Shown here: positions 42,700 through 50,858 of the stretch, piece by piece
Numbering within the stretch: position 1 is the first letter of the stretch
How the letters are laid out: each line of letters begins with the position of its first letter
Assembly: GCA_023150475.1 (NCBI GenBank)
Contig: JAKLKU010000028.1
Span: 1-52,983, forward strand
DNA from: Planctomycetota bacterium
GTDB taxonomy: Bacteria; Planctomycetota; UBA1135; GCA-002686595
Reading direction: 5' to 3'
DNA length: 52,983 nucleotides
Notes under the pieces: generated by a model
The model's input: only the letters and a program-made list of their open reading frames with translations
What the model was told of the DNA's origin: nothing
The model's database searches: none
Program-made: the position numbers and the translations under genes

Positions 42700-43626
42700 A
42701 TGGGCCTCTTCGATCGACTGAAGGAGCGCCTCAAGAAGACGCGCGAGGCGATCTCGGACGGCATCAGCGGCCTCTTCCGAGGCGGCCGGCCGATCGATCA
42801 AGCGCTCTTCGACGAACTCGAGGAACTGCTCTACACGTCGGACCTCGGTGCCGTCGCGGGCGAAGTCTGCGCGGAGCTCGCGCGTGCGCACAAACGCGGC
42901 GAAGTGAAAGGCGAAGACGACGTGCGCCGGCTGTTGCGCGAGCTCCTGCTCCAACGCCTCGGCCCCGCGCGCGGCGAACCGACGTTCGACGCGAAACCGA
43001 CCGTGATCCTGGTCGTCGGCGTCAACGGTTCCGGCAAGACCACGTCGATCGCGAAGCTCGCGCACCGGTTCCAGAAACAAGGCAAGAGCGTGCTGCTCGG
43101 CGCGTGCGACACGTTCCGCGCGGCCGCGGCGGAGCAACTCGAGATCTGGGCGTCGCGCAACCGCGCGGCGATCGTGCGCGGGCCCGAAGGCGCCGATCCG
43201 GCTTCGGTCGCGTTCGACGCGGTCGACCAAGCGGCGACTCGCGGCGTCGACGTCGTGTTGCTCGACACGGCGGGCCGGTTGCACACCGCGAAGAACCTGA
43301 TGGCCGAGATCACCAAGGTGCAGCGCGTGATCGCGAAGCGCTTGCCCGGCGCGCCGCACGAAGTGTGGCTCGTGCTCGACGGCACCAACGGCCAGAACGC
43401 GATCCAACAGGCGAAGGAGTTCACTGCGGCGCTCGCGGTGACCGGCCTCGTCGTGGCGAAGCTCGACGGCACGGCGCGAGGTGGCGCGCTCTTCGGCATC
43501 CAGAAGGCGTTGAACCTGCCGGTGCGTTACCTCGGCACGGGCGAGCAGCTCGAGTTGCTCGAACCCTTCGAACCCGAAGCCTTCGTCGACGCGATCGTCA
43601 AACCGACGCTCGAAGCGGCGCGCTGA
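42700..43626 (+). CDS. ftsY: Signal recognition particle receptor FtsY
   Basis: A 308-residue SRP-GTPase lacking the long acidic A domain found in E. coli. An N-terminal helical N domain with a basic amphipathic start ('FDRLKERLKKTREAISDGIS') that could bind lipid precedes the G domain: 'VVGVNGSGKTTSIAKLA' (P-loop), 'GACDTFRAAAAEQLEIW', 'LLDTAGRLHTAKNLM' and 'VVAKLDGTARGGALFGI'. It docks ribosome-SRP complexes at the inner membrane for co-translational insertion. It is the last gene of the ribH-nusB-ftsY unit; the 254 bases that follow (43627-43880) hold nothing I recognise. Confidence 0.95.
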   Translation: MGLFDRLKERLKKTREAISDGISGLFRGGRPIDQALFDELEELLYTSDLGAVAGEVCAELARAHKRGEVKGEDDVRRLLRELLLQRLGPARGEPTFDAKPTVILVVGVNGSGKTTSIAKLAHRFQKQGKSVLLGACDTFRAAAAEQLEIWASRNRAAIVRGPEGADPASVAFDAVDQAATRGVDVVLLDTAGRLHTAKNLMAEITKVQRVIAKRLPGAPHEVWLVLDGTNGQNAIQQAKEFTAALAVTGLVVAKLDGTARGGALFGIQKALNLPVRYLGTGEQLELLEPFEPEAFVDAIVKPTLEAAR

Positions 43627-43880
43627 CGCCCGTCCGGCGCGCGCGAGCAGCTCTCGAACGACCGCCGGAGCCTCTGGACGCCCACGCGCGGTCCGACTAA
43701 CGTCGGCGACGTCCGGCGCACTCGCCGCGCGAGTCGCCGCCCAACGCCATGCACTTCTGCGTCTGAATCCATCGTCGGCCCGGCGTGCCCGGGCCTCTGC
43801 CACGCTGGCGCTAGCTCGCTCGCGGCGGGCGGCGCGGCGTGATCCTCGGCCCCGCGCCGAACTCCCTGCCCCCCACCGCC

Positions 43881-45002
43881 ATGAGCTACGACTACCTAGC
43901 CGCCGCGGCCGCCGTCGCCGCGGTCGCTCGCACCCACGCAGCGTCGGTCGACGCCGAATCACGATTCCCCACGGCCGCCATCGAGCTCGCGCGCGAACGC
44001 GGACTCTTCGGACTGCTCTCTTCGCCCGAGGTCGGCGGTCACGGCCTCGGTCTCGACGCCGCGTCGCAGACGATCGAACGCCTCGCGCGCGAGTGCGGTT
44101 CGACGGCGATGGTGCTGACGATGCACTACAGCGGCACCGTCGTGATCGAGAAGCACGGACCGCTCGACGTGCGGCGCGCGATCGCGCGCGGGGAACACTT
44201 GTCGACGCTCGCGTTCAGCGAAAACGGTTCGCGCTCGCACTTCTGGGTGCCGGTCGGCACGGCGCGCGTCGAAGGCGACAGTGCCGTGCTCGATTCCGCG
44301 AAGAGTTGGGTGACGTCGGCGAGCCACGCGAACGCCTACGTGTGGTCGAGCAAGCCCTCCGGCGCCGACGGCGCGAGCACGCTGTGGCTCGTCGACCGCA
44401 CGACCGCCGGGCTCGCGATCACGGGCCGCTTCGACGGCATCGGACTGCGCGGCAACGACTCCGCTCCGGTGAAAGCGACGAGCGCCCGCGTGCCGCTCGC
44501 GCGCCGGCTCGGCGGCGACGGCGACGGTTTCGGCATCATGATGCAGACCGTGCTGCCGACGTTCGCCGTGCTGATCGCGTCCGGTTCCGTCGGCATGATG
44601 GAAGCCGCGGTCGAGAAGACCGCCGAGCACGCCGCCGGGATGAAGTACGAGCACCTCGGCCAGAGCCCGCTCTGCGAACTGCCGACGATCCGCGCCTACG
44701 TCGCGAAGATGCGCATCCAGTGCGATCAGGCGCGAGCGCTGCTCGAGAACACGCTCGCCGCGCTCGAGCACGGCCGCCCCGACGCGCCGCTGCGCGTGCT
44801 CGAAGTCAAAGCCGCGACGGCGGAAGCCGCGCGAGAAGTGCTCGACACGGCGATGCGCGTCTGCGCGGGCCAAGCGTTCCGCAAGGAAGTCGGCGTCGAA
44901 CGCCGGTTCCGCGACTCGCGTGCGGCGCTGATCATGGCGCCGACGAGCGACCAGCTCTACGACTTCATCGGCAAGGCCGTGTGCGGTCTGCCCCTCTTCT
45001 GA
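43881..45002 (+). CDS. Acyl-CoA-dehydrogenase-like flavoprotein
   Basis: A 373-residue soluble protein with the three-part acyl-CoA dehydrogenase fold: an N-terminal helical part ('RERGLFGLLSSPEVGGHGLG'), a central beta domain ('STLAFSENGSRSHFWVPVGT', 'SAKSWVTSASHANAYVW') and a C-terminal four-helix bundle ('EAAREVLDTAMRVCAGQAFR'). At the end, where dehydrogenases usually carry a YEGT-type loop, the sequence reads 'RDSRAALIMAPTSDQLYDFIG'. That makes an oxidase or flavin monooxygenase of the same fold as likely as a true dehydrogenase. The ATG at 43881 is preferred over an upstream in-frame codon at 43839. It leads a three-gene unit, with the next ATG 8 bases after its stop. Confidence 0.85.
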   Translation: MSYDYLAAAAAVAAVARTHAASVDAESRFPTAAIELARERGLFGLLSSPEVGGHGLGLDAASQTIERLARECGSTAMVLTMHYSGTVVIEKHGPLDVRRAIARGEHLSTLAFSENGSRSHFWVPVGTARVEGDSAVLDSAKSWVTSASHANAYVWSSKPSGADGASTLWLVDRTTAGLAITGRFDGIGLRGNDSAPVKATSARVPLARRLGGDGDGFGIMMQTVLPTFAVLIASGSVGMMEAAVEKTAEHAAGMKYEHLGQSPLCELPTIRAYVAKMRIQCDQARALLENTLAALEHGRPDAPLRVLEVKAATAEAAREVLDTAMRVCAGQAFRKEVGVERRFRDSRAALIMAPTSDQLYDFIGKAVCGLPLF

Positions 45003-45010
45003 GCGCCGCC

Positions 45011-45868
45011 ATGCCTGCGACGAACTCGACTCTCGTGCTCGGCGCCGTCGCCTACGACGCCAAGGTCGTGCCGATCTGGGACGGCTTCCAACGTTGGTTC
45101 GCGAGCCAAGGGCTCGACTTCGACTACGTGCTCTACACGAACTACGAGCGCCAAGTCGAGCAGCACTTCGCCGGCGCGTTCCACGTCGCGTGGAACTCGC
45201 CGCTCGCCTGGTTGCAGGCGCGCCGCACCGCCGAGCGCACCGGGCGGATCGCGAAGGCCATCGCGATGCGCGACACCGACTGCGACTTGACCTCGCTGAT
45301 CGTCGTGCGTGCCGATTCGCCGGTTCGCTCGCTCGCGGAGCTTCGTGGGCGAACGATCGGCTGCGGAGCGGGCGATTCGCCGCAAGCGACGCTGATCCCG
45401 CTCGAGCACTGCGCTCGCGCGGGCCTGGTCGCCGAGCGCGACTTCGCGGTGCGCCGCTTCGACGTGTTGGTCGGCAAACACGGCGACCACGTCGGCGGCG
45501 AACGCGATGCGGCGCTCGCGCTGCTCTCGGGCGAAGTCGACGCCGCGTGCATGCTCGACGGCAACCACTTGCTCTTCGCGAACGAAGGCATCTTCACTCG
45601 CGGCGCGACGCGGGTGCTCGCGCGGACGGAGCCGTTCGACCACTGCAACTTCACGGTGCTCGACGGGGCGCCGGAGGAACTCGTCCAGCGCTTCGAGCGT
45701 TTGCTCCTCTCGATGCGCTACGACGATCCGCGCGTGCGGGCGTTGATGGACCTGGAGGGCCTGAAGCGTTGGTGCCCGGGTCGCACGTCGGGTTACGCGC
45801 TGCTCGAAAGCGCGTGCGAGCGCTTCCGCGTGCTCGAGCCGTTCCTCGCGCGCATGAGCGTCGCGTGA
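45011..45868 (+). CDS. PhnD-like substrate-binding protein without signal peptide
   Basis: A 285-residue protein of the PhnD/SsuA-type periplasmic-binding fold: 'LVLGAVAYDAKVVPIWDGFQ' at the start, 'FHVAWNSPLAWLQA' (ligand-pocket strand), 'SLAELRGRTIGCGAGDSPQA' (the conserved D-L-R/KGK-x-I/V motif plus pocket) and 'ALLSGEVDAACMLDGN'. Transported-solute receptors of this class begin with an export signal; this one begins MPATNSTLVLG directly with the first strand and so should stay in the cytoplasm. No ABC permease or ATPase is nearby. It may act as a cytoplasmic ligand-binding or substrate-handling partner of the two flanking redox-type proteins. Confidence 0.75.
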   Translation: MPATNSTLVLGAVAYDAKVVPIWDGFQRWFASQGLDFDYVLYTNYERQVEQHFAGAFHVAWNSPLAWLQARRTAERTGRIAKAIAMRDTDCDLTSLIVVRADSPVRSLAELRGRTIGCGAGDSPQATLIPLEHCARAGLVAERDFAVRRFDVLVGKHGDHVGGERDAALALLSGEVDAACMLDGNHLLFANEGIFTRGATRVLARTEPFDHCNFTVLDGAPEELVQRFERLLLSMRYDDPRVRALMDLEGLKRWCPGRTSGYALLESACERFRVLEPFLARMSVA

Positions 45869-47094
45869 GCGCGGCTCGAAACGTCCCCCGCGACGGCGCG
45901 GAGCGAGTCCTCGACCTCGGCCGGTGCGGACTCGACCAAGGCGGACACGTGCTGCTCGCGCGTGCGCTCGCCGGGTGCGCGCCGGGGGAGCGGCTCGTCG
46001 TGCTCGGCGACGCGCCGGAGCTCTCGATCCACCTCGCGGCATGGGCGCGCGCCGCGGGGCACGGCGTCGAGTCCGCGGACTCGCGCGCACGCTGCGCCGG
46101 ACGCTTGGTCGCGGGCTCCGCCCACCTCGCACGCTTCGCCGATGCGGAACGCGCAGGCGCGACCGACGCCCGCGACGGCGTGCACGAGCAGGCACCGGCG
46201 CACTGGGGCCTCGCCGCGCGCGGCGCGCGAGTCGAAGTGGGCTCGCCCGCGTTCGACTTCGCGCTCGCCGAGAAACGGACGTTGTGGGCCGACGACGTCG
46301 GCGCGCTCTACGCCCAAGCGCTCGCGGCGCAATGGGATCCCGCGACGGCGATTCCATGGGACGCGCCGCGCCCGCACGCCGCGGAGGTCGAGGACGCGCT
46401 CGTGCAGGTGCTGACCTACCTGATCGAGAACGAGACCGCCGCGTTGATCGTCCCGGCGCGTTTCGCGGCGCGCATCCACCCGCACTACCGCGAAGTGCAG
46501 CAACTGCTCGCGATCCAAGCCGCGGACGAAGCGCGCCACGTCGAGGTCTTCACGCGCCGCGCGACGCTCGCGCGCCGCGAGCTCGGACTCTCGACCGCGG
46601 GCGGCCAAGCGTCGCTCAAGACGTTGGTCGACGAGCCCGACTTCGCGGCGGCGAGCCTCCTGCTCTCGGTCCTCGGCGAAGGTTCGTTCGTGAACTTGCT
46701 CTGGTTCCTCCACGAGCACGCGCCCGACGAGTGCACGCGGACGATCATGAAGCTCACGGCGCAAGACGAAGCGCGGCACGTCGCGTTCGGCGTCGCGCAC
46801 CTCGCTCGCGAGGCGCGCGAGGAGCCGACGTTGGTCGCGCGGCTCGCGGCGGCGATCGAACGACGCCACGACGTGTTGCGGCACACCGCGGGCCTCAACG
46901 CCGAGGTGTTCGACGCACTGATCGTGCTCGCCGCCGGCGGCTTCGAGCCCGAGCGGATCGCCGCGGGCCACGCCGCCGTCTTCGAACTGACGCGCCAGAT
47001 GCACGCGGGCCGACGCAATCGGCTGCGGCTCGTCGGTTTCGACGCGGAGCACGCCGAACGCCTCGCCGGGCTGCACACGCGCAACTTCATGTGA
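45865..47094 (+). CDS. TusA-like domain fused to a ferritin-like di-iron protein
   Basis: A 409-residue soluble protein, GTG start overlapping the previous stop (GTGA). Residues about 12-75 ('ERVLDLGRCGLDQGGHVLLA', 'APGERLVVLGDAPELSIHLA') resemble TusA/SirA, with a cysteine (Cys21) where TusA has its sulfur-carrying CPxP, although the prolines are lost. Residues about 175-330 form a four-helix bundle with two DEARH motifs (Glu222-His225 and Glu302-His305) and two further glutamates (Glu190, Glu272), the ligand set of a di-iron carboxylate site as in AurF-like oxygenases or desaturases. I infer an oxygen-activating enzyme whose substrate may be handled by the TusA-like part. The reaction is unknown. 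Confidence 0.7.
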   Translation: MSAARNVPRDGAERVLDLGRCGLDQGGHVLLARALAGCAPGERLVVLGDAPELSIHLAAWARAAGHGVESADSRARCAGRLVAGSAHLARFADAERAGATDARDGVHEQAPAHWGLAARGARVEVGSPAFDFALAEKRTLWADDVGALYAQALAAQWDPATAIPWDAPRPHAAEVEDALVQVLTYLIENETAALIVPARFAARIHPHYREVQQLLAIQAADEARHVEVFTRRATLARRELGLSTAGGQASLKTLVDEPDFAAASLLLSVLGEGSFVNLLWFLHEHAPDECTRTIMKLTAQDEARHVAFGVAHLAREAREEPTLVARLAAAIERRHDVLRHTAGLNAEVFDALIVLAAGGFEPERIAAGHAAVFELTRQMHAGRRNRLRLVGFDAEHAERLAGLHTRNFM

Positions 47095-47134
47095 CGGCCC
47101 CGGCGCGCGGCCGGAGCCTCGGCGTCTCGCCGGC

Positions 47135-47182
47135 CTGGAGTCCTGGAGTCCTGGAGTCCTGGAGTCCCGGAGTCGCCGAGTC
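47135..47182. repeat. 8-base tandem repeat (CTGGAGTC) upstream of the ligase gene
   Basis: Four perfect copies of CTGGAGTC followed by two degenerate copies, in the 144-base spacer 47095-47238. The unit is too short and lacks spacers, so it is not CRISPR. It lies just upstream of the TAGGCT box of the next gene, so copy-number change could alter promoter spacing or DNA shape (inference). Confidence 0.8.
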
Positions 47183-47226
47183 GCGCCCACACGCGCCGAG
47201 GCATCGCATCGCTCGGGTCCCGCGCG

Positions 47227-47232
47227 TAGGCT
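47227..47232 (+). promoter_or_regulatory. Possible -10 element (TAGGCT) adjacent to the ligase start
   Basis: TAGGCT then GCCGCG lead directly into the ATG at 47239 (6 bases). There is no Shine-Dalgarno, so the mRNA would be leaderless. No good -35 box. Confidence 0.3.
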
Positions 47233-47238
47233 GCCGCG

Positions 47239-49461
47239 ATGCAACGGATCACGGCGGACACGCCCCACCGAGAACGGCCCGCCCGCGACGAACACGCAGC
47301 GCTCGGTTGGCTCGCCCTCCTGCCGCTCGTCTGGCTCGCGTGGCCGTTCGCCGGTTCGCCGGTGCGCACCGCGCTCGAGCCCGCGCTCGGCGGCGCGGCG
47401 GCGTGGTTCCTCGCGACGTTGCCGGCGCTCGGGTTCGCCGCGTTGACGCGTCACGCGCCGCGCGCGTTCGCGCTCCTGCCGCTCGCGGCGTACGCGTTGG
47501 TCGGTTTCGTCGCGCTGCGGCTCGCGCCGCCGAGCGACACGCTCGAAGCCGACCGTGCGTTGCTCGTCGTGCTCGCCGGGCTTGGGCTCGGCGTCGTCGG
47601 CGCGAGCACGGGCGCGCGCGGCCGCGCGGTATTCGTCGGTGCGCTGCCGTGGCTCGCGCTCGTCTTCGTCGGCGCGGCGTTCGCCGATCGCGAGCACGCG
47701 TTCGCCGGCACGCTGCAGAACACCGGCGCGACCTCCGAAGCGGCGCTCGCCGGCGCGCTCGCCGGCGCGTGGGCGCTCGCGACGGCGCGCGGGCTCGCGC
47801 GGACCGTCGGTGCGCTCGCGCTCGGCGCGTACGCGGTCTACGTCGGGCTCGCGCCGGTGCTCGCGGGCGTGCTGTCGCTCGCGCTCGCACTCGGCGCGGC
47901 GCTGCTCTGCGCGCGCGCGTCCGCCGGCGGCGCCGCGTCGAAGAAACCGCTCGCGCTCGGTCTCTTCGCCGCGCTGCTGCTCTTTGGCGCGACACGTTCG
48001 TTCGCGAGCTTCCGGGCGGAAGCGCCGCCGACGACCGTCGCCGAAAGGCCCGGCGCGGACGCCGAAGACGACGTGCTCGGCGACATGGGCGACACTGGGG
48101 GCGTCACGGTGCGCTTCGCGATCTGGCGCGCCGTGCCGAGCTTCGTGCGCGACCACGGCGCGCTCGGCGCCGGACTCGGACAGTTCCGCGCGACGTTCGG
48201 GCCTTATCGCGATCCAGCGGAGATCGCGCTCGAACGCCGCGCGCTCGGCGCCGAGAGCGAAGTCGAGCACGCGCACAACGACTGGCTGCAAGGTTGGTGC
48301 GACGGCGGCTTGGTCGGCGGCCTCGCGTGGTGTTTCTTCCTCGCGTGGACCGCGTGGAACGCGATGCGAGCGCTGCGCGGCGCCAACGCCGTCGACGGAG
48401 CGCTCGGGCTCGTCGCGCTCGGGCTGCTCGCGAACGCGTGTCTGCGCGCGCCTCTTTCGTGGAACGCCGCTTCCGCGGCGAGCTTCTTCTTCGCGGCCGG
48501 CGCGTTGGCGACGCGTGTAGGCGCAGCCACCGGAAAGGCGCACGCTGCGCCCGGCGGGCGCGTCGCGCGGCTTGGGCCGTGGATCGTGCTCGGCGCGTTC
48601 CTCGCGCTCGGCACGACGGCGGTCTCCGTCCTGAGGCTCACGCGCACGCTCGACCACTCGAAGGCCGCGCTCGATCCGACCGCGGCGCTCGCCGTGCGCG
48701 ACGACTCGGTGCTCGCGTGGTCGCTCTCCGCGCGCGAACTCGAGCGCCAAGGCGCGCACGCGACCGCCAAACGCGCGTGGCAGCGGGTGCTCGACCATCG
48801 GCCCTTCCGCGTCGAAGCCTGGGTCCAACTCGGCCTCGACGCGCTGCGCCAGGGCGAGCGCGCGGAAGCCGAACGTGCGTGGCGGCGCGCGCTCGCGCTC
48901 GACCCGACGCAACCCGCCGCCGCGAGGAACCTCTACGTGCTCGCGTTGCGTGGCAGCGAACGGAGCGCGCTCGACGAGTCGCTCGCGACGGCGCGCGGCA
49001 GCGTCGCCAGCGAAGAACTGGTCGCGCTCGCCGCGAACGCGACGCTCGGGGGACGCGAGCTCGGCTTCGCCGCGCTGCAGGCGCTGATCCCCGACCTCGC
49101 CGGTCGCGACGGCGGCGCGCTCGAAGCGCCGGCGAGGAGCCTCGCCGCATCGGGGCAGACCAAACTCGCCGACGCGCTCGACGCGCGGCTCGCGTTGGTC
49201 GCCGCGCGCGAATTCGCCGCCGCCGGTGCTTGGCACGACGCCGTGCGGCTCTATCGCCAGGCGCTGCGGCTCGCGAAGACCCACGCCGAGGACTCCGGCG
49301 CGCCGCTGCGGCTCGAGTTCGCCGCGGCGCTCGCGCGCGACGGCAAACTCGCCGACGCGAAGGCCGAGCTCGCGGACTCACGTTGGAGTCCCGACGAACT
49401 CACGCTCGTCCCGGAGTGGGCCGGCACCGCGTTGATCGAGTTCGGTTTGCTCGCGCGCTGA
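47239..49461 (+). CDS. O-antigen ligase/polymerase-like membrane protein with TPR domain
   Basis: A 740-residue protein: about ten membrane helices in residues 20-480, with the long periplasmic loop ending in 'EVEHAHNDWLQGWCDGGLVG', the H-x-x-x-L signature of the Wzy_C/WaaL family. These enzymes transfer or polymerise lipid-linked glycans at the outer face of the inner membrane. After the last helix, TPR-like repeats fill the C-terminal 260 residues ('AWVQLGLDALRQGERAEAER', 'RALALDPTQPAAARNLYVLA'). Such TPR tails occur in some members of this family. No other polysaccharide gene is adjacent. It is convergent with the permease gene at 49511. Confidence 0.82.
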   Translation: MQRITADTPHRERPARDEHAALGWLALLPLVWLAWPFAGSPVRTALEPALGGAAAWFLATLPALGFAALTRHAPRAFALLPLAAYALVGFVALRLAPPSDTLEADRALLVVLAGLGLGVVGASTGARGRAVFVGALPWLALVFVGAAFADREHAFAGTLQNTGATSEAALAGALAGAWALATARGLARTVGALALGAYAVYVGLAPVLAGVLSLALALGAALLCARASAGGAASKKPLALGLFAALLLFGATRSFASFRAEAPPTTVAERPGADAEDDVLGDMGDTGGVTVRFAIWRAVPSFVRDHGALGAGLGQFRATFGPYRDPAEIALERRALGAESEVEHAHNDWLQGWCDGGLVGGLAWCFFLAWTAWNAMRALRGANAVDGALGLVALGLLANACLRAPLSWNAASAASFFFAAGALATRVGAATGKAHAAPGGRVARLGPWIVLGAFLALGTTAVSVLRLTRTLDHSKAALDPTAALAVRDDSVLAWSLSARELERQGAHATAKRAWQRVLDHRPFRVEAWVQLGLDALRQGERAEAERAWRRALALDPTQPAAARNLYVLALRGSERSALDESLATARGSVASEELVALAANATLGGRELGFAALQALIPDLAGRDGGALEAPARSLAASGQTKLADALDARLALVAAREFAAAGAWHDAVRLYRQALRLAKTHAEDSGAPLRLEFAAALARDGKLADAKAELADSRWSPDELTLVPEWAGTALIEFGLLAR

Positions 49462-49476
49462 ATCAACTCGGTCGGA

Positions 49477-49495
49477 CCCGCGGGCACGCCGCGGG
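49477..49495. terminator. Hairpin between convergent genes
   Basis: CCCGCGG and CCGCGGG form a 7-bp stem around a 5-base loop in the 49-base spacer between two convergent stop codons. It could serve both strands; there is no T-run on either side. Confidence 0.35.
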
Positions 49496-49510
49496 CCCGC
49501 GACGGCGCGC

Positions 49511-50767
49511 TCACGCGCGCAGCCAGAACCACAGCGCGGCGAGTGCGAGCGTGACGAGCGTGACGGGTACGCCGACCTTCGCGTGCTCTCGCCAAGTGAT
49601 GCGCACGCCGAGCCGCGCGGCTTGGTCGATCACGATCAGGTTCGCGATCGAGCCGACGACCAGGAGGTTGCCGGCGAGCGTGCTCGCGACGGCGAGCACC
49701 GGTCCCGCGTCGGGATGCGTCGCGGCGGGAAGCACCAGCATGATCGCGGGCACGTTGCTGATGACGTTGGAGGCGAGCACGATCACGACGAACAGCGTCG
49801 CGGGCTCGTGGAGGTCGACGCCGTGCGCGACGAGCCAATCGAGGCCGTGCGCGCTCGCGCCCGACCGTTCGAGCGCGTGGTTGACGACGAAGAGGCCCAT
49901 GAAGAGCACGAGCAGCTCCCAGTCGACGAAACCGAGGAAGCGCGTCGTCGCGCGCGTGCGCGAGAGCAACACGATGCCGGCCGCGGCGAGCGCGAGTGCT
50001 TCGCGCGGGAGCTCCGAGAAGAGGAAGAGCACGATCAACGCGGCCGAGAGACTCCACGCCTTCGCGGCTTGCCAACGGTCGAACGGTTCGGCGGCGACCG
50101 GAGATAGCGGAGATAGCGGAGCGCCCGGGGCGCCCGAGAGGACCGGGCCGAGCGGCGTGCGCGCGTGCCACTTGCCGCGCCACAGGAACGCGATCACTCC
50201 CCACGTCGCGACGAGCCCCACGGCCGCGGGCACGCCGCCCTCGACGAGGTACGCCGCGAAATCGACGTCGAGCTTCTGACCGATCAGGATGTTCTGCGGG
50301 TTGCCGATCAGCGTCGCGGCGGAACCGACGTTCGCGCTCGCGGCGAGTCCGAACAGGAACGGTTTCGGGTCGAGCGAGCGCCTCACGCAGCCTTCGACCA
50401 GGAGCGGCGCCATCGCGAGGCACACCACGTCGTTCGTCAGCACCGCGGACAAGCCGCCGGCGACGAGACAGAGGTAGAGGAGCAAACGTGGCGGGCTCAC
50501 GGCGGCGCTCGCGAGCTTGCGCGTCAGCACGGCGTACGTGCCGCTGGTCTCGAACTGCGCGGACACGACCATCAACCCGAAGAGCAGCGCGATCGTCGCG
50601 ACGTCGATCGCGTTCCACGCGTCGTGCGGCGTGACCCGGCCCGCCGCGATCAGCGCGATCGCGCCGAGCAGCGCGACGCCGGTGCGATCGAGCTTCAGGC
50701 CCGGCAGACCGCCGAGGATCATGCCGAGGTAGACGAGCGCGAAGACGACGAGGACGAGCGTGTCCAA
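49511..50767 (-). CDS. ArsB/CitM-type anion permease
   Basis: A 418-residue membrane protein with about eleven helices and the paired 'GLSAVLTNDVVCLAMAPLLV' and 'LASNVISNVPAIMLVLP' re-entrant motifs characteristic of the ion-transporter superfamily (ArsB, CitM, NhaD, SLC13). 'SAATLIGNPQNILIGQKLDV' is the other conserved element. Candidate substrates include arsenite, dicarboxylates or sodium; the sequence alone does not decide, and no arsenic or citrate gene is near. The central loop (about 217-235) contains a short Pro/Leu/Ser repeat created by two copies of a 9-base unit. The start is TTG at 50767, with a promoter directly upstream. Confidence 0.82.
   Translation of the reverse strand: MDTLVLVVFALVYLGMILGGLPGLKLDRTGVALLGAIALIAAGRVTPHDAWNAIDVATIALLFGLMVVSAQFETSGTYAVLTRKLASAAVSPPRLLLYLCLVAGGLSAVLTNDVVCLAMAPLLVEGCVRRSLDPKPFLFGLAASANVGSAATLIGNPQNILIGQKLDVDFAAYLVEGGVPAAVGLVATWGVIAFLWRGKWHARTPLGPVLSGAPGAPLSPLSPVAAEPFDRWQAAKAWSLSAALIVLFLFSELPREALALAAAGIVLLSRTRATTRFLGFVDWELLVLFMGLFVVNHALERSGASAHGLDWLVAHGVDLHEPATLFVVIVLASNVISNVPAIMLVLPAATHPDAGPVLAVASTLAGNLLVVGSIANLIVIDQAARLGVRITWREHAKVGVPVTLVTLALAALWFWLRA
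50101..50118. repeat. Two 9-base repeats inside the permease loop
   Basis: GAGATAGCG occurs twice in direct succession, in frame within the variable cytoplasmic loop, next to a GC palindrome (GCGCCCGGGGCGCCCG with a bulge). They encode PLSPLSP. Confidence 0.5.
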
Positions 50768-50776
50768 GCTCGGCGG

Positions 50777-50804
50777 AGCGTAGCGTTCGCGAAACGCGTG
50801 TCGA
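50777..50804 (-). promoter_or_regulatory. Putative promoter of the anion permease gene (leaderless)
   Basis: TCGACA (one mismatch to TTGACA) and TACGCT on the minus strand are separated by 16 bases and followed by CCGCC. The -10 box ends 9 bases before the TTG at 50767, so the transcript would begin at about the start codon. Confidence 0.45.
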
Positions 50805-50846
50805 CGAGCCGTGCACCGGCGTCGAGTGCGGCTCGACCGAGCGCGC

Positions 50847-50852
50847 TATGGT
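50847..50852 (+). promoter_or_regulatory. Possible -10 element (TATGGT) adjacent to the dehydrogenase-domain gene
   Basis: TATGGT ends 6 bases before the ATG at 50859; no convincing -35 box is present and no Shine-Dalgarno is visible. Confidence 0.25.
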
Positions 50853-50858
50853 GACCGC

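Noticed and set aside
47135..47182. CRISPR-like repeat
   Set aside because: The 8-base units are contiguous without spacers and no cas gene is present.
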